Positions 1 to 7,663 of a stretch of 27,664 nucleotides of DNA are shown piece by piece. A program made the position numbers and the translations under genes. The DNA comes from Rohdeia sp044358925. GTDB lineage: Bacteria > Planctomycetota > UBA1135 > GCA-002686595. The notes below the pieces were generated by a model. The model saw only the letters and a list, made by a program, of their open reading frames with translations, did no database searches and had not been told where the DNA came from. The stretch covers positions 1-27,664 of the forward strand of contig JBIKNC010000029.1 of assembly GCA_044358925.1 (NCBI GenBank), in the 5' to 3' direction. The stretch's first letter is position 1. Every line of letters starts with the position of its first letter.

Positions 1-2
1 AC

Positions 3-710
3 CTGGTCGGCCTGCGCCGCGTGATGCACGAGATCGCGGAGCTGCTCGAGGCCGGCTCCGGGGTGAAGCTCGGTGTCGAGCCGCTGCGTTGGACGCAGTG
101 GTGGCGTTCGCGTCACGGGAAGGCAGAGGCGCCGCGTCAGGTGCTGCGCACGGTGACAGGCGGCTTCTTCGGACTCGAGGTGCGCTCGGGCGCCGTGGCG
201 TTCGTGATCGACGCCTCCGGTTCGATGGACTATCCGTTGCCGTCGCGCTCGACGCAGCCGGCGGAGGAGACGCGCTTCGAGGAGGCGACCGATCAACTGG
301 ACCGCGTGCTCGGCTCGCTCGTGGAGCCTGCGACGTTCCAGGTCGTGTTGTTCAGTGACGAAGGCAAGCGCTTCTCAGACGAAGCACGATTCGTCGACGC
401 TGCTTCGAGGGCGGCCGTGCGCACGTGGCTCGGGCGCAATGGTCCGCGTGGAGGCACGCAACTGCGCTCCGGGCTCGACATGTTGATCGCGGGCCGCGAC
501 GAGAACGAAGGTGCACTCGACTTCGACACCGTCGTCGTGCTGTGCGACGGTGAGACGGAAGAGGGTGCGGATTGGGCGCGTCGGTGGCTCGCGGAGCATG
601 ACCGAGATGGCGCGCTGGTGTTCCACTGCATCCAGATCGGGAGTGGGCGTGCGAGTGCGCTCGAGGAGCTGGCCCGACTCAGCGGCGGGCGCTTCGTGCG
701 CGCACCGTGA
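3..710 (+). CDS. VWA-domain protein, C-terminal part (5' end outside window)
   Basis: The reading frame is open to the left edge of the window, so the ATG at 24 and GTG at 21 are probably internal and the gene begins upstream. A von Willebrand factor A domain is clear. The MIDAS motif DASGS is encoded at 210-224 after a hydrophobic strand (VAFVID). A GGTQL segment supplies the MIDAS threonine and a VVVLCDGETEEG strand the third metal-binding Asp. The segment before it (ELLEAGSGVKLGVEPLRWTQWW) resembles the link after HEAT repeats in exported planctomycete HEAT/VWA proteins, but that part lies outside the window. VWA domains bind protein ligands through a divalent metal; the partner here is unknown. 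The stop lies 3 bp from the stop of the convergent sulfatase gene. Confidence 0.8.
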   Translation: MVGLRRVMHEIAELLEAGSGVKLGVEPLRWTQWWRSRHGKAEAPRQVLRTVTGGFFGLEVRSGAVAFVIDASGSMDYPLPSRSTQPAEETRFEEATDQLDRVLGSLVEPATFQVVLFSDEGKRFSDEARFVDAASRAAVRTWLGRNGPRGGTQLRSGLDMLIAGRDENEGALDFDTVVVLCDGETEEGADWARRWLAEHDRDGALVFHCIQIGSGRASALEELARLSGGRFVRAP

Positions 711-713
711 CGG

Positions 714-2177
714 TCAGCGTTGTTCGCCTGCGTGCGTGTCGTCGTCCATGTAGCCGAGAGCCTCGAGCTGCGCCCTCGTCTCGTCACTGAGTTCGACTTC
801 CCCCCCACTGCCGAACGCCACTTCCCGCGCCTGCCTCAACACCTGCCAAGCGGCGAGATGCGTGCGATGCCGCTCCACCGCAGCCGGACGCTGATCCGCG
901 AGGTTCAGGCGTTCGAGCGGATCCTGCACGAGGTCGTGGAGTCGCTCGAACGTGCCGAACTGGCCGCCCTGCGGTGAACTCACGTACAGCTCGACCGGCG
1001 TGCGCAACGCGATGACGTCGTCGACGCCTTTCGCGCGATCGATGGGCACGGGCGGCACGAGGTCGGGCGCCGCACGTCTCCCGAAGACCTCACCCGCGAC
1101 GGACACACCGTCGGCCGAGGGCAACGCTTCGAGTCCGGCGAACTCGAGCACCGTCGGCAAGAAGTCGATGCCGCGCACGAGGCGCTCCACTCGCCGGCCC
1201 TTCGGCAGCACTCCTTCCCACACGGCCACGAAGGGCACGCGCGTCAACTCGGCGTGCAGATTCGCCTGACCGTGTCCGTACTCGCCGCGCTCGAAGAGTT
1301 CTTCGCCGTGATCCGCGACGACCACGAAGAGCGTGTCGCGCCACAGTTCGCGCTCACGCAGCGCCTCGACGAGGTGGCCGAGCCACGCGTCGTTGTAGCG
1401 CACCTCGTCGTCGTACAGCCCGCCCATGTGCTCGACGTCGGCCGGCGTGAACTGGTAGTCGCTGCGACGCGCGCGCGTCAACGCTCCGACCGATCCGTCC
1501 AGCGGACCCTCGTAGCCGGCAGCCGCGAACGATGTCGCTGGATCCCGCGTCGTGATCGGCAGATGCGGATCCATCGTGTGCAAGTACATGTAGAACGGTC
1601 GCTCGCGATCGCGCTCCGCTCCGTCGATCCACGCGAGCGCACGCCCGACCACGTTCTCGGCGTCGTACACGGGATCCTCACGCCACTCGCGTGCGCGCCC
1701 TTCGAGGTGTGCGTCGAGTTCGAGGTAGGTGTCGAAGCCCTGGGCGAAGCCGAACTGCGCCGACGTCGCGATCGTGGCCGTCAATCCAACGGTCTGGTAG
1801 CCGCTGTCGCTGAACCACTCGGGCGCCGTGATGAGCGCAGGCGGCACACTGCGCGCGAACTCGCGCGGGAAGACGAGTGGGTGTGTACCGCTGAACAGCG
1901 ACACCACGGAGGGCTGTGTCCAATTCGAGTGCGTGTGGAACTGCTCGAAGAGCACACCCTGCTGCGCCAACGCTTCGAGATTCGGTGTGGTCGGACGCTC
2001 GTAACCATAGGCCGACGTGCGGTCGGCGCGCAGCGTGTCGACGAGCCACACGATCACGTTGGGCGGGTCCGGTTCGACTTCGTTCGCACACGCCGGCAGA
2101 ACCGCGCACACGGCGCAGAACGCGGCAGCGCGTGCCCCTCGTCCACGAGATCGACGTGCGAACTTCGGCGCGAACAT
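714..2177 (-). CDS. Lipoprotein hydrolase of the sulfatase / alkaline phosphatase superfamily
   Basis: 487 residues from the ATG at 2177. This start is chosen because it puts an Arg-rich n-region and hydrophobic stretch directly before a lipobox (LPAC, Cys30); the frame stays open upstream. The mature part opens with the sulfatase-family strand VIVWLVDTLRADRTSAYGY and the TTPNLEALAQQG segment. It later has the metal-binding VVADHGEELFERGEYGHG block. At the nucleophile position the sequence is NWTQPS (Thr87), not the C/S-x-P-x-R signature needed for formylglycine, so classical sulfatase activity is doubtful. A phosphoesterase or phosphotransferase role is possible. It lies 13 nt downstream of the GTPase gene and is probably the last gene of that operon. 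The lipoprotein signal places it in the envelope. Substrate unknown. Confidence 0.85.
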   Translation of the reverse strand: MFAPKFARRSRGRGARAAAFCAVCAVLPACANEVEPDPPNVIVWLVDTLRADRTSAYGYERPTTPNLEALAQQGVLFEQFHTHSNWTQPSVVSLFSGTHPLVFPREFARSVPPALITAPEWFSDSGYQTVGLTATIATSAQFGFAQGFDTYLELDAHLEGRAREWREDPVYDAENVVGRALAWIDGAERDRERPFYMYLHTMDPHLPITTRDPATSFAAAGYEGPLDGSVGALTRARRSDYQFTPADVEHMGGLYDDEVRYNDAWLGHLVEALRERELWRDTLFVVVADHGEELFERGEYGHGQANLHAELTRVPFVAVWEGVLPKGRRVERLVRGIDFLPTVLEFAGLEALPSADGVSVAGEVFGRRAAPDLVPPVPIDRAKGVDDVIALRTPVELYVSSPQGGQFGTFERLHDLVQDPLERLNLADQRPAAVERHRTHLAAWQVLRQAREVAFGSGGEVELSDETRAQLEALGYMDDDTHAGEQR

Positions 2178-2190
2178 CGCCGTCAAGGTA

Positions 2191-3996
2191 TCACGCACGC
2201 ACACGCGACGTCCGTTCACCGACGGCCGGCAGACGACTGCGCCAGTCGGCCTCGAGCCGTTCAAGATCGCGCAACTCACCGCGCAACGTGTCGGTGCGCT
2301 CCGTCACCCGTGCCACGAACTCGGCGCCGCGCGCTTCGATGCCGGACACGACGTCGCGTCGCAGTGCGGCGACGAGGCGTGCGATGCGCACGCGCGCGGC
2401 GACCACGACGATCGAGCGCACGAGCCAGAGGAGAAGCAGCGCGATCAGGCCGGCGTTGACGAGGAAGTCGACGCCGACGTAGCTCTCTGCGACGAAGCCC
2501 TCGACCACACGCCAGGCGACGAACGCGACGAGAGCGTAGATCGGCAGGTCGAGCGGCCAACGCACCCAAGGAGGCGCCGTTCGTTCCGCAGCGACGGCGA
2601 TCTCGCGCTCGACGAGGCGTTGCCACTCGTCCCCGACCGAAGTCGCAAGCGCTCCGAGCAGTGCGTCGTCCTCGGGCAGCCCGACGGTGTCGCGTGCGGC
2701 AGCGAGGCGATCGGCGGACAGGCGCGCGTTCGACAAGTGCCGACGCACCAGGGCGCTCTGGCGTCCGGCTTCGGGCAGGAGGGCGGCACCGTCGGCGAGC
2801 GAGCGACGCTCGTGCGCGCGGAGTGCTCCACTCGCCGCCGCGCCCGTCAGCGCGGTCGCCGCGCCCGCGATCGGAGCGCGTCGCGCGAGCAGCAGGCCGA
2901 CGCCCGTCCCGAGGGCGGCGAGTCCGCCCGCGCGCAGTGCGAGACCGCCCGGCCCTTCCCAGCGCTGCCCCGTCTCGACGACGAGCAGACGGGCGAGCGG
3001 TCGCGCGCGCAACTCGAGGCGCACGTCGATCTCGTCCACGAAGTCGCTCGCGAGCAGTTCGAAGCCGCTCTCGACGTGGCCCGCAAGTGCTGCGAGCTCG
3101 CCGTCCACGGCCGCACGAACCGCACCGAACGTCGCACCGAGTTCGGCCGCCGCGCCCAAGGCGTTGTGGCAGCGCACGCCGAGTTCACCGCCGCTCGCCA
3201 ACTCGTCGAGGCGCCGCACGAAGCGCTCGAAGCCCGCGTCGCCGCCGCGGCGCGCCGCGAACGCGCTGAGAACGAAGATGTCCTCGGTGGGAGCACTGCT
3301 GACGGATGCGAGTTGTCGTTCGAGCGCAACGCGAGCGCTCTCGACGAGTTCGTCCGCGCGCCCGAGCACCCACAACACGTGCCGCACGCCGCGGTACGCG
3401 TCGACGAAGGTGTGCACGGCGGCTTCGACCAGCGCTTGGCGATGGAGACAGACGACGACGACGTCGGCGCGCTGCACGAGTGTGTGCACCGTGTCGCGAT
3501 GTTCTTCGCGCACGCTGTTCACGTCGGGTGCGTCGACGAGCACGACCGGCGAGCGCTCGCTCCGCGCCGCGACGCGCACGACGTTCGGCGGCGCGCCGAC
3601 GAGTCCGGCGAGCAACGGTTCGAGGTCCGCATCGCTCGGTGCGACGATCGTCGCTGCGCTCGTCGTCGGCCGATCGACACCTTCGCGCGTGACCTCTTCG
3701 CCCACGAGAGCGTTCACGAGCGTCGACTTGCCCGCGCCCGTCGGACCCACGACGACGACGACGAGTGCGCCGTGGGTGCGCTCGAGTTGGCGATCGAGAT
3801 CCGCCAGGAGTTCGTCGATGTCCGAGCGCCGCTCCTCGACGGCCGACAGGCCGTGAACGACGGCGAGCGAGCGTGTGAGCCGTTGGCGTTGGTGACGCAG
3901 GACGCGTCGCAGTTCGTCGCGCTCGCGACCGCCCGTTCGTTGGGAGCGGGCGAACGTGCGCGAGTTCGGGGCAGGCGTTTCTTCGGGCGCGCTCAT
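2191..3996 (-). CDS. Dynamin-like membrane GTPase, second of a tandem pair
   Basis: 601 residues from the ATG at 3996, which overlaps the stop of the upstream GTPase gene by 4 bp (ATGA). Residues 75-220 form a G domain: P-loop GPTGAGKST (84-92), a Thr-Thr pair near 111 as candidate G2, and G3 DAPD (155-158). At the G4 position (about 211-216) LGRADE replaces N/TKxD, so guanine selectivity may be altered. A long helical region follows. Hydrophobic segments occur in the middle (Gly/Ala-rich, AALGTGVGLLLARRAP) and near the C-terminus (about 485-502 and 511-535), then a charged helical tail. This architecture resembles bacterial dynamin-like or HSR1-related GTPases. These often come as adjacent non-identical pairs and act on membranes as hetero-oligomers. 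The specific job is unknown. Confidence 0.8.
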   Translation of the reverse strand: MSAPEETPAPNSRTFARSQRTGGRERDELRRVLRHQRQRLTRSLAVVHGLSAVEERRSDIDELLADLDRQLERTHGALVVVVVGPTGAGKSTLVNALVGEEVTREGVDRPTTSAATIVAPSDADLEPLLAGLVGAPPNVVRVAARSERSPVVLVDAPDVNSVREEHRDTVHTLVQRADVVVVCLHRQALVEAAVHTFVDAYRGVRHVLWVLGRADELVESARVALERQLASVSSAPTEDIFVLSAFAARRGGDAGFERFVRRLDELASGGELGVRCHNALGAAAELGATFGAVRAAVDGELAALAGHVESGFELLASDFVDEIDVRLELRARPLARLLVVETGQRWEGPGGLALRAGGLAALGTGVGLLLARRAPIAGAATALTGAAASGALRAHERRSLADGAALLPEAGRQSALVRRHLSNARLSADRLAAARDTVGLPEDDALLGALATSVGDEWQRLVEREIAVAAERTAPPWVRWPLDLPIYALVAFVAWRVVEGFVAESYVGVDFLVNAGLIALLLLWLVRSIVVVAARVRIARLVAALRRDVVSGIEARGAEFVARVTERTDTLRGELRDLERLEADWRSRLPAVGERTSRVRA

Positions 3997-5699
3997 GACT
4001 TCGTGTTCCAGGCCAAGAGCGCGCGACTGCGCTCGGCGTTCGCAGCCACCCGCCGAACGAGCGGCTCGTATGACGTCGGAAGGAGCGCTCGCGCGAGGAG
4101 GTTCCCGAGTTCCGCGCCACGTCGCCGGCGCCACAGACGCCGCGCGTCGCGTGCGATGCCGCGGTCGAACCAGTGGCTGTAGCGTTCGAGCAACGCGGTC
4201 GTCACGACGCCGCTCGAGGCGATCGCGACGTCGACCGCGAAGCCTCCGGTGAGGAACACCGTTGCAGTCGCAGCAGCGACGGGCAACAACGTGGCGAGAT
4301 CCATGAAGGCCTGCACGTCGCGATCGTGACCGCGCTCTTCGATCGCGCGCTCGACGAGGCCCTCGCACAGCTCTTGGAACCCGGCCGTCTCGACCGGCGC
4401 CGCGCGGTGCGCCGCGAGCGCTCCCGCGAGAGCGTCGTCGGCCGTGCGCGAGAGGTCGGTGTCGAATGCGCGCGCGAGGTCGACGTCGACGTCGCGCTCG
4501 TGCGCCGCCGGGCCGACGGTGCGCGCCAACTCCTCGTGGAGCGCGCTGCACACGGCCGGCAGCGAGCGCGATTCGAGGTCGACGAGCCCCGCTTCGAGCG
4601 GCGCAGTGGACTTGGTGCGCACACCGAACGCTCGCGCCACCGCGAGCGGAGCGACCGTCAGCGCTCGCACCGCTCCGTGCCAGCGCCGCCGCAGTCGGTT
4701 GCGCCTGCGATCGACCACGGCGGCGAACGCCGCCAGGAACGGTCGCGCGGGCAGCGCTTCGCGCGCGATCTCCTCACCGGCGCGAGTGGAGAGTTGCACG
4801 ACCACTGCCGCCAGACGCTCGTGACGCTCGGCGTCGTGCGCCAGGTCCGCCGCGTACCGCGCGACGTCGAGCGCGAGTTGATCGAGCGACGCCGCGAGCG
4901 CGGCTGCTTTCCACTGTGCGCGTGTCTCGCGAGTTCCGAGCAGCTCGAGCAGCGTCCGACCCGTCCCGTCGAGTTCGGCGGGCACGAGCGGCACGCGCCC
5001 CTCCGCCACCGCGTGGTCGTACGGCGCCCCGAAACGCGCGATGGGCGGTGAACCGATGTCACGCGCGAGTTTGTCGAGGTGCGCGCGCGCGATCGCAGCA
5101 CTGGGCTGTTCGTTGTAGACCGCGATCCACGGTCGGCCGCTCGCGAGCCAGCTCGAGAGGAAGCGCACGACCTCGGCGTTCTGGTAGGTGTGCTTCGTCA
5201 CGACGCACACCACGAGGTCCGCCGCGGCGACGACGGCGCGTGCCGCCGCCGCGTTGCGCTCCTCGATGCTGTCGAAATCCGGAGCGTCGACGAGCAACAC
5301 GCCGCTCGGCATCGTCGCCGCGGCGCGAAGCAGCAACTCCTCGGGCCGTTCCGCCGAGGCGAGCGCCTGATCGCGCGCGTGCCACGGAACGATGACGAAG
5401 CGCCCACCCGCGCCGTCCGCGACCAGCTCCTCCGCCAGTGCGGGCTCGGCCGCCGCCACGAGCCGGCGCGTCGCCGCTCCCGTCGGCAGCGACGGACTCA
5501 GGTCCTCTCCGACCAGACCGTTGAAGAGCGCCGACTTGCCGGCGTTGTTCGGTCCGACGATCGCCACGACGAGCCAGTCGTCACTGAGGCGCGTCCGCGG
5601 AACGAGATCGCGGTCGAGCCGATCGGCGATGCGCTGCGCGAGCGCCGTGTCGTCGCCGTCGACGAGTCGGCGCAGGTGGTGGAGCTGGCTCGCGAGCAT
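3993..5699 (-). CDS. Dynamin-like membrane GTPase, first of a tandem pair
   Basis: 568 residues from the ATG at 5699. The frame runs open to 5870 but the upstream part would cross the terminator hairpin of the neighbouring gene, so the internal ATG is preferred; no Shine-Dalgarno site is visible. The G domain has P-loop GPNNAGKS (49-56) and G3 DAPD (138-141). A clear N/TKxD G4 is absent; AVYNEQ near 193-198 sits about where it would be. Candidate transmembrane helices lie near 468-505 (ATLLPVAAATATVFLTGG and following), ahead of a basic C-terminal tail. It is paired and translationally coupled with the next GTPase gene, which suggests that the two act together. It could instead be a regulatory rather than membrane-remodelling GTPase. 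Confidence 0.77.
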   Translation of the reverse strand: MLASQLHHLRRLVDGDDTALAQRIADRLDRDLVPRTRLSDDWLVVAIVGPNNAGKSALFNGLVGEDLSPSLPTGAATRRLVAAAEPALAEELVADGAGGRFVIVPWHARDQALASAERPEELLLRAAATMPSGVLLVDAPDFDSIEERNAAAARAVVAAADLVVCVVTKHTYQNAEVVRFLSSWLASGRPWIAVYNEQPSAAIARAHLDKLARDIGSPPIARFGAPYDHAVAEGRVPLVPAELDGTGRTLLELLGTRETRAQWKAAALAASLDQLALDVARYAADLAHDAERHERLAAVVVQLSTRAGEEIAREALPARPFLAAFAAVVDRRRNRLRRRWHGAVRALTVAPLAVARAFGVRTKSTAPLEAGLVDLESRSLPAVCSALHEELARTVGPAAHERDVDVDLARAFDTDLSRTADDALAGALAAHRAAPVETAGFQELCEGLVERAIEERGHDRDVQAFMDLATLLPVAAATATVFLTGGFAVDVAIASSGVVTTALLERYSHWFDRGIARDARRLWRRRRGAELGNLLARALLPTSYEPLVRRVAANAERSRALLAWNTKS

Positions 5700-5826
5700 C
5701 GCGGGGTCGGAAGCATGCAACGTGAGAGCCGCGGGCGTCAGCGTCGCCGCGCTTGTTGGGGAACTCGGGCCCGCTCTTGCCACCCTGCGGGCCACGCGAG
5801 CTACCGACGAAGTCCCCGGAAACGAG

Positions 5827-5852
5827 CACGGGGAGCCTCGCGGCTCCCCGTG
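5827..5852 (-). terminator. GC-rich hairpin terminator after the Cys-rich gene
   Basis: A perfect 11-bp inverted repeat (CACGGGGAGCC and its complement) with a 4-nt loop lies 37 bp downstream of the stop of the minus-strand Cys-rich gene. On the minus strand it is followed by CTCGTTTCC, so the U-tract is short. It sits before the GTPase start at 5699 and separates the two minus-strand units. Confidence 0.6.
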
Positions 5853-5888
5853 CAGAGTCAGCAGCCGCACATGCGGCCGCGACGTCGG

Positions 5889-7409
5889 TCAGGACTTCGG
5901 AGCGCCCGTGCAGCCGCTCTCGCAGCCGCCGCACGCACCCGATTCTTCCTTCTTCACTTGGGTCTCGGCCGACTTCTCGCAGCCGCCGCAACCCGTGCAA
6001 CCTTCTTCCTTCTTCACTTCGGTCGCCGCGGCGGCCGGGCAGCAGCCCGGGCCGCAGTCCGAGCAATCCGTGCAGTCGCTGCAGTCGGCCGCGGCCTTCA
6101 CTTGCGCCTTGGCTTCGTTCATGCCGCAGCCGCAGTCACCGCAGGTGCCGGCCGAGCAGTCGTTCGGCTGAGCGCCGAGAGCTTTGACCTGTTGCGTGAC
6201 CGGGTCGACGCGCACGCCGAGCTTGCCCATCGCAACTTCCGTCTTCAGCGAGCGCACCTTGACGGTGGCGCCGACGATCGCCGCTTCCGTGCGAGCGACG
6301 CGCGTGCGGGCCATGGCGAGCGCGTGCTCGAGTTCGCAGCACGAGAGCTTCTTGGCGGTGCTCTGCGGGCAGCACTCGAGGGCCGTGCCACGCGTGTCGT
6401 AGGCCTTGACGACTTGCGTCGCCGCGGCGTCACAGCTGCCACACGAGCCGCAGCCTTCGTCCTTCTTCACTTGCATCGTGGCGGCGCCTTCGCAGGTCGT
6501 GCCGCAGTCGAACTGGTTCTTGACTTGCATCGAAGCTGCACCTTCGCAGCCCGAGCACGAACCGCAGGCCTTGGCCTCTTGCTTGACTTGCGTCGCGGCG
6601 CCGTCACAGCTACCGCACGAGCCGCAGCCTTCGTCCTTCTTCACTTGCGTCGCGGCCGCACCTTCGCAGCCCGAACCACAAGCCTTGCCCTCCTGTTTGA
6701 CTTGGGTCGCGGCGCCGTCACAGCTACCGCACGAGCCGCAGCCTTCGTCCTTCTTCACTTGCGTCGCGGCCGCACCTTCGCAGCCCGAGCACGAACCGCA
6801 GGCCTTCGCCTCTTGTTTGACTTGCGTCGCGGCGCCGTCACAGCTGCCGCACGAGCCGCAGCCTTCGTCCTTCTTCACTTGCGTCGCGGCCGCACCTTCG
6901 CAGCCCGAACCACAAGCCTTGCCCTCTTGCTTGACTTGCGTCGCCGCGCCGTCGCAGCTGCCGCAGCCTTCTTGGGCGGCCGGAGCGTTCGTCTGGAACG
7001 TCTCGCGCAGTTCCGAGGCGCAGCCCGAACCGCACTGCGGCAGAACCGGGGCGGTGTTGCGGACCGGGGCGACGACTTGGGTCGCCGGCGTCGGCTCCGT
7101 GCTCGTTTCGAACTGGCCGGCGAGGCGCGCCACTTCGCTCTCGAGGCGAACGACTTCGGCGTCGAGTTTCGCAAGGCGCTCGCGGGCGGCCGTCAGGCGC
7201 GACCACTGGCCGAGAAGCTCGGCTTCTTTCGCTTCGCGGGCGACCGCGGCCTGATCGGCGGCAACCTGCTTGACCTGCTGCGCGGCTTCCTGTTGGGCCG
7301 CCTCGATCGTCGCGATGCACTGAGCGCAATCGCAACCGGGATCTTGAGCGAGCGCGCGGCCCGTGAGCAGGGCCACGAGCACGAACGCCAGAAGGGCGAT
7401 CTTCTTCAT
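5889..7409 (-). CDS. Exported cysteine-rich repeat protein (unknown function)
   Basis: 506 residues from the ATG at 7409, chosen because it begins a typical signal peptide (MKKIALLAFVLVALLTG, predicted cleavage after ALA at 21). The mature protein starts with a CDCAQC cluster. A Gln/Ala/Glu-rich helical region of likely coiled coil follows (about 34-100). The core then alternates GCGSCGSCDGAATQVKQE and ACGS(CS)GCEGAAATQVKKDE units, about 38-40 residues per full repeat. A second helical stretch (CCELEHALAMARTRVARTEAA) and more CxxC clusters (CSDCTDCSDCGPGCC) precede the C-terminus. I count about 51 Cys in 485 mature residues. The Cys spacing could suit metal binding or disulfide cross-linking of an envelope layer; neither is shown. 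It matches no family I recognise, and I see none of the hallmark of planctomycete YTV wall proteins. Confidence 0.85.
   Translation of the reverse strand: MKKIALLAFVLVALLTGRALAQDPGCDCAQCIATIEAAQQEAAQQVKQVAADQAAVAREAKEAELLGQWSRLTAARERLAKLDAEVVRLESEVARLAGQFETSTEPTPATQVVAPVRNTAPVLPQCGSGCASELRETFQTNAPAAQEGCGSCDGAATQVKQEGKACGSGCEGAAATQVKKDEGCGSCGSCDGAATQVKQEAKACGSCSGCEGAAATQVKKDEGCGSCGSCDGAATQVKQEGKACGSGCEGAAATQVKKDEGCGSCGSCDGAATQVKQEAKACGSCSGCEGAASMQVKNQFDCGTTCEGAATMQVKKDEGCGSCGSCDAAATQVVKAYDTRGTALECCPQSTAKKLSCCELEHALAMARTRVARTEAAIVGATVKVRSLKTEVAMGKLGVRVDPVTQQVKALGAQPNDCSAGTCGDCGCGMNEAKAQVKAAADCSDCTDCSDCGPGCCPAAAATEVKKEEGCTGCGGCEKSAETQVKKEESGACGGCESGCTGAPKS
6425..6965. repeat. Coding tandem repeats of 114 and 120 bp
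   Basis: Within the Cys-rich gene, near-identical DNA blocks recur. The block beginning with the CAGCTACCGCACGAGCC type sequence occurs at about 6607, 6721 and 6841 (spacings 114 and 120 bp). A more diverged copy lies near 6435. The 6-bp length difference corresponds to GSG versus GSCSG in the linker half. Such high identity suggests recent duplication or gene conversion and possible copy-number variation. Confidence 0.85.
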
Positions 7410-7440
7410 GATGATGGAGGTGTTGGAGTCCGGACGCGGG

Positions 7441-7479
7441 GTGTTCGAATACGAAGAGCGCCACTTGGGCGCTCGTTCG
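7441..7479 (-). promoter_or_regulatory. Inverted repeats in the leader of the Cys-rich gene
   Basis: Upstream of the minus-strand ATG at 7409, 7441-7452 is an imperfect palindrome with a TTCGAA core. Beside it, 7452-7479 can form a stem of 11 bp with one bulged G and the loop ACTTG (7-bp core GAGCGCC/GGCGCTC). These could be an operator and a 5'-leader hairpin. No clear -10/-35 pair could be assigned. Function is inferred only from symmetry and position. Confidence 0.3.
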
Positions 7480-7577
7480 GAGCGGCTTAGGACCGCCAGC
7501 GGAGCACGTGACCGCCGAGTGCAGGAAAATAGCACGACGAACGGTCGCACCGGTGCGCCGAGCGGGTTCGGATCAGG

Positions 7578-7614
7578 TTCGATCGAAGCGTCGGTGCAGA
7601 TTCGATCGAAGCGT
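7578..7614. promoter_or_regulatory. Duplicated palindromic site upstream of the pterin dehydratase gene
   Basis: The 14-mer TTCGATCGAAGCGT occurs twice in direct orientation, at 7578-7591 and 7601-7614 (23 bp apart). Each copy contains the perfect 10-bp palindrome TTCGATCGAA. The pair lies 50-86 bp upstream of the ATG at 7664, in the divergent intergenic region shared with the Cys-rich gene. The arrangement looks like a tandem operator for a dimeric regulator; the regulator is unknown. Confidence 0.4.
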
Positions 7615-7663
7615 TGGCACCGCGTGTGTCCCCCCCGTCATCGACCAAGCCACCCGGCCCACC

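Noticed and set aside
2178..2279. Upstream start for the sulfatase at 2279
   Set aside because: It would overlap the GTPase gene end and bury the lipoprotein signal peptide about 34 residues inside the protein.
2017..4182. Long plus-strand open frame opposite the sulfatase start and the second GTPase
   Set aside because: Low-complexity Arg/Glu/His composition and no motif; the minus strand carries a P-loop GTPase in the same bases.
5700..5870. N-terminal extension of the first GTPase up to 5870
   Set aside because: It would read through the terminator hairpin of the Cys-rich gene and adds low-complexity residues; the ATG at 5699 gives a sensible helical start.
6425..6965. Possible CRISPR array because of regularly spaced repeats
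   Set aside because: Repeat units are 114-120 bp, in frame, and encode the repeating protein; there are no short repeats with unique spacers and no cas genes.
5079..7490. 803-codon plus-strand frame with repeats, opposite the Cys-rich gene
   Set aside because: The repeats are the mirror of the real minus-strand repeats. The minus frame has a signal peptide, consistent Cys spacing and a terminator; the plus frame has none of these.
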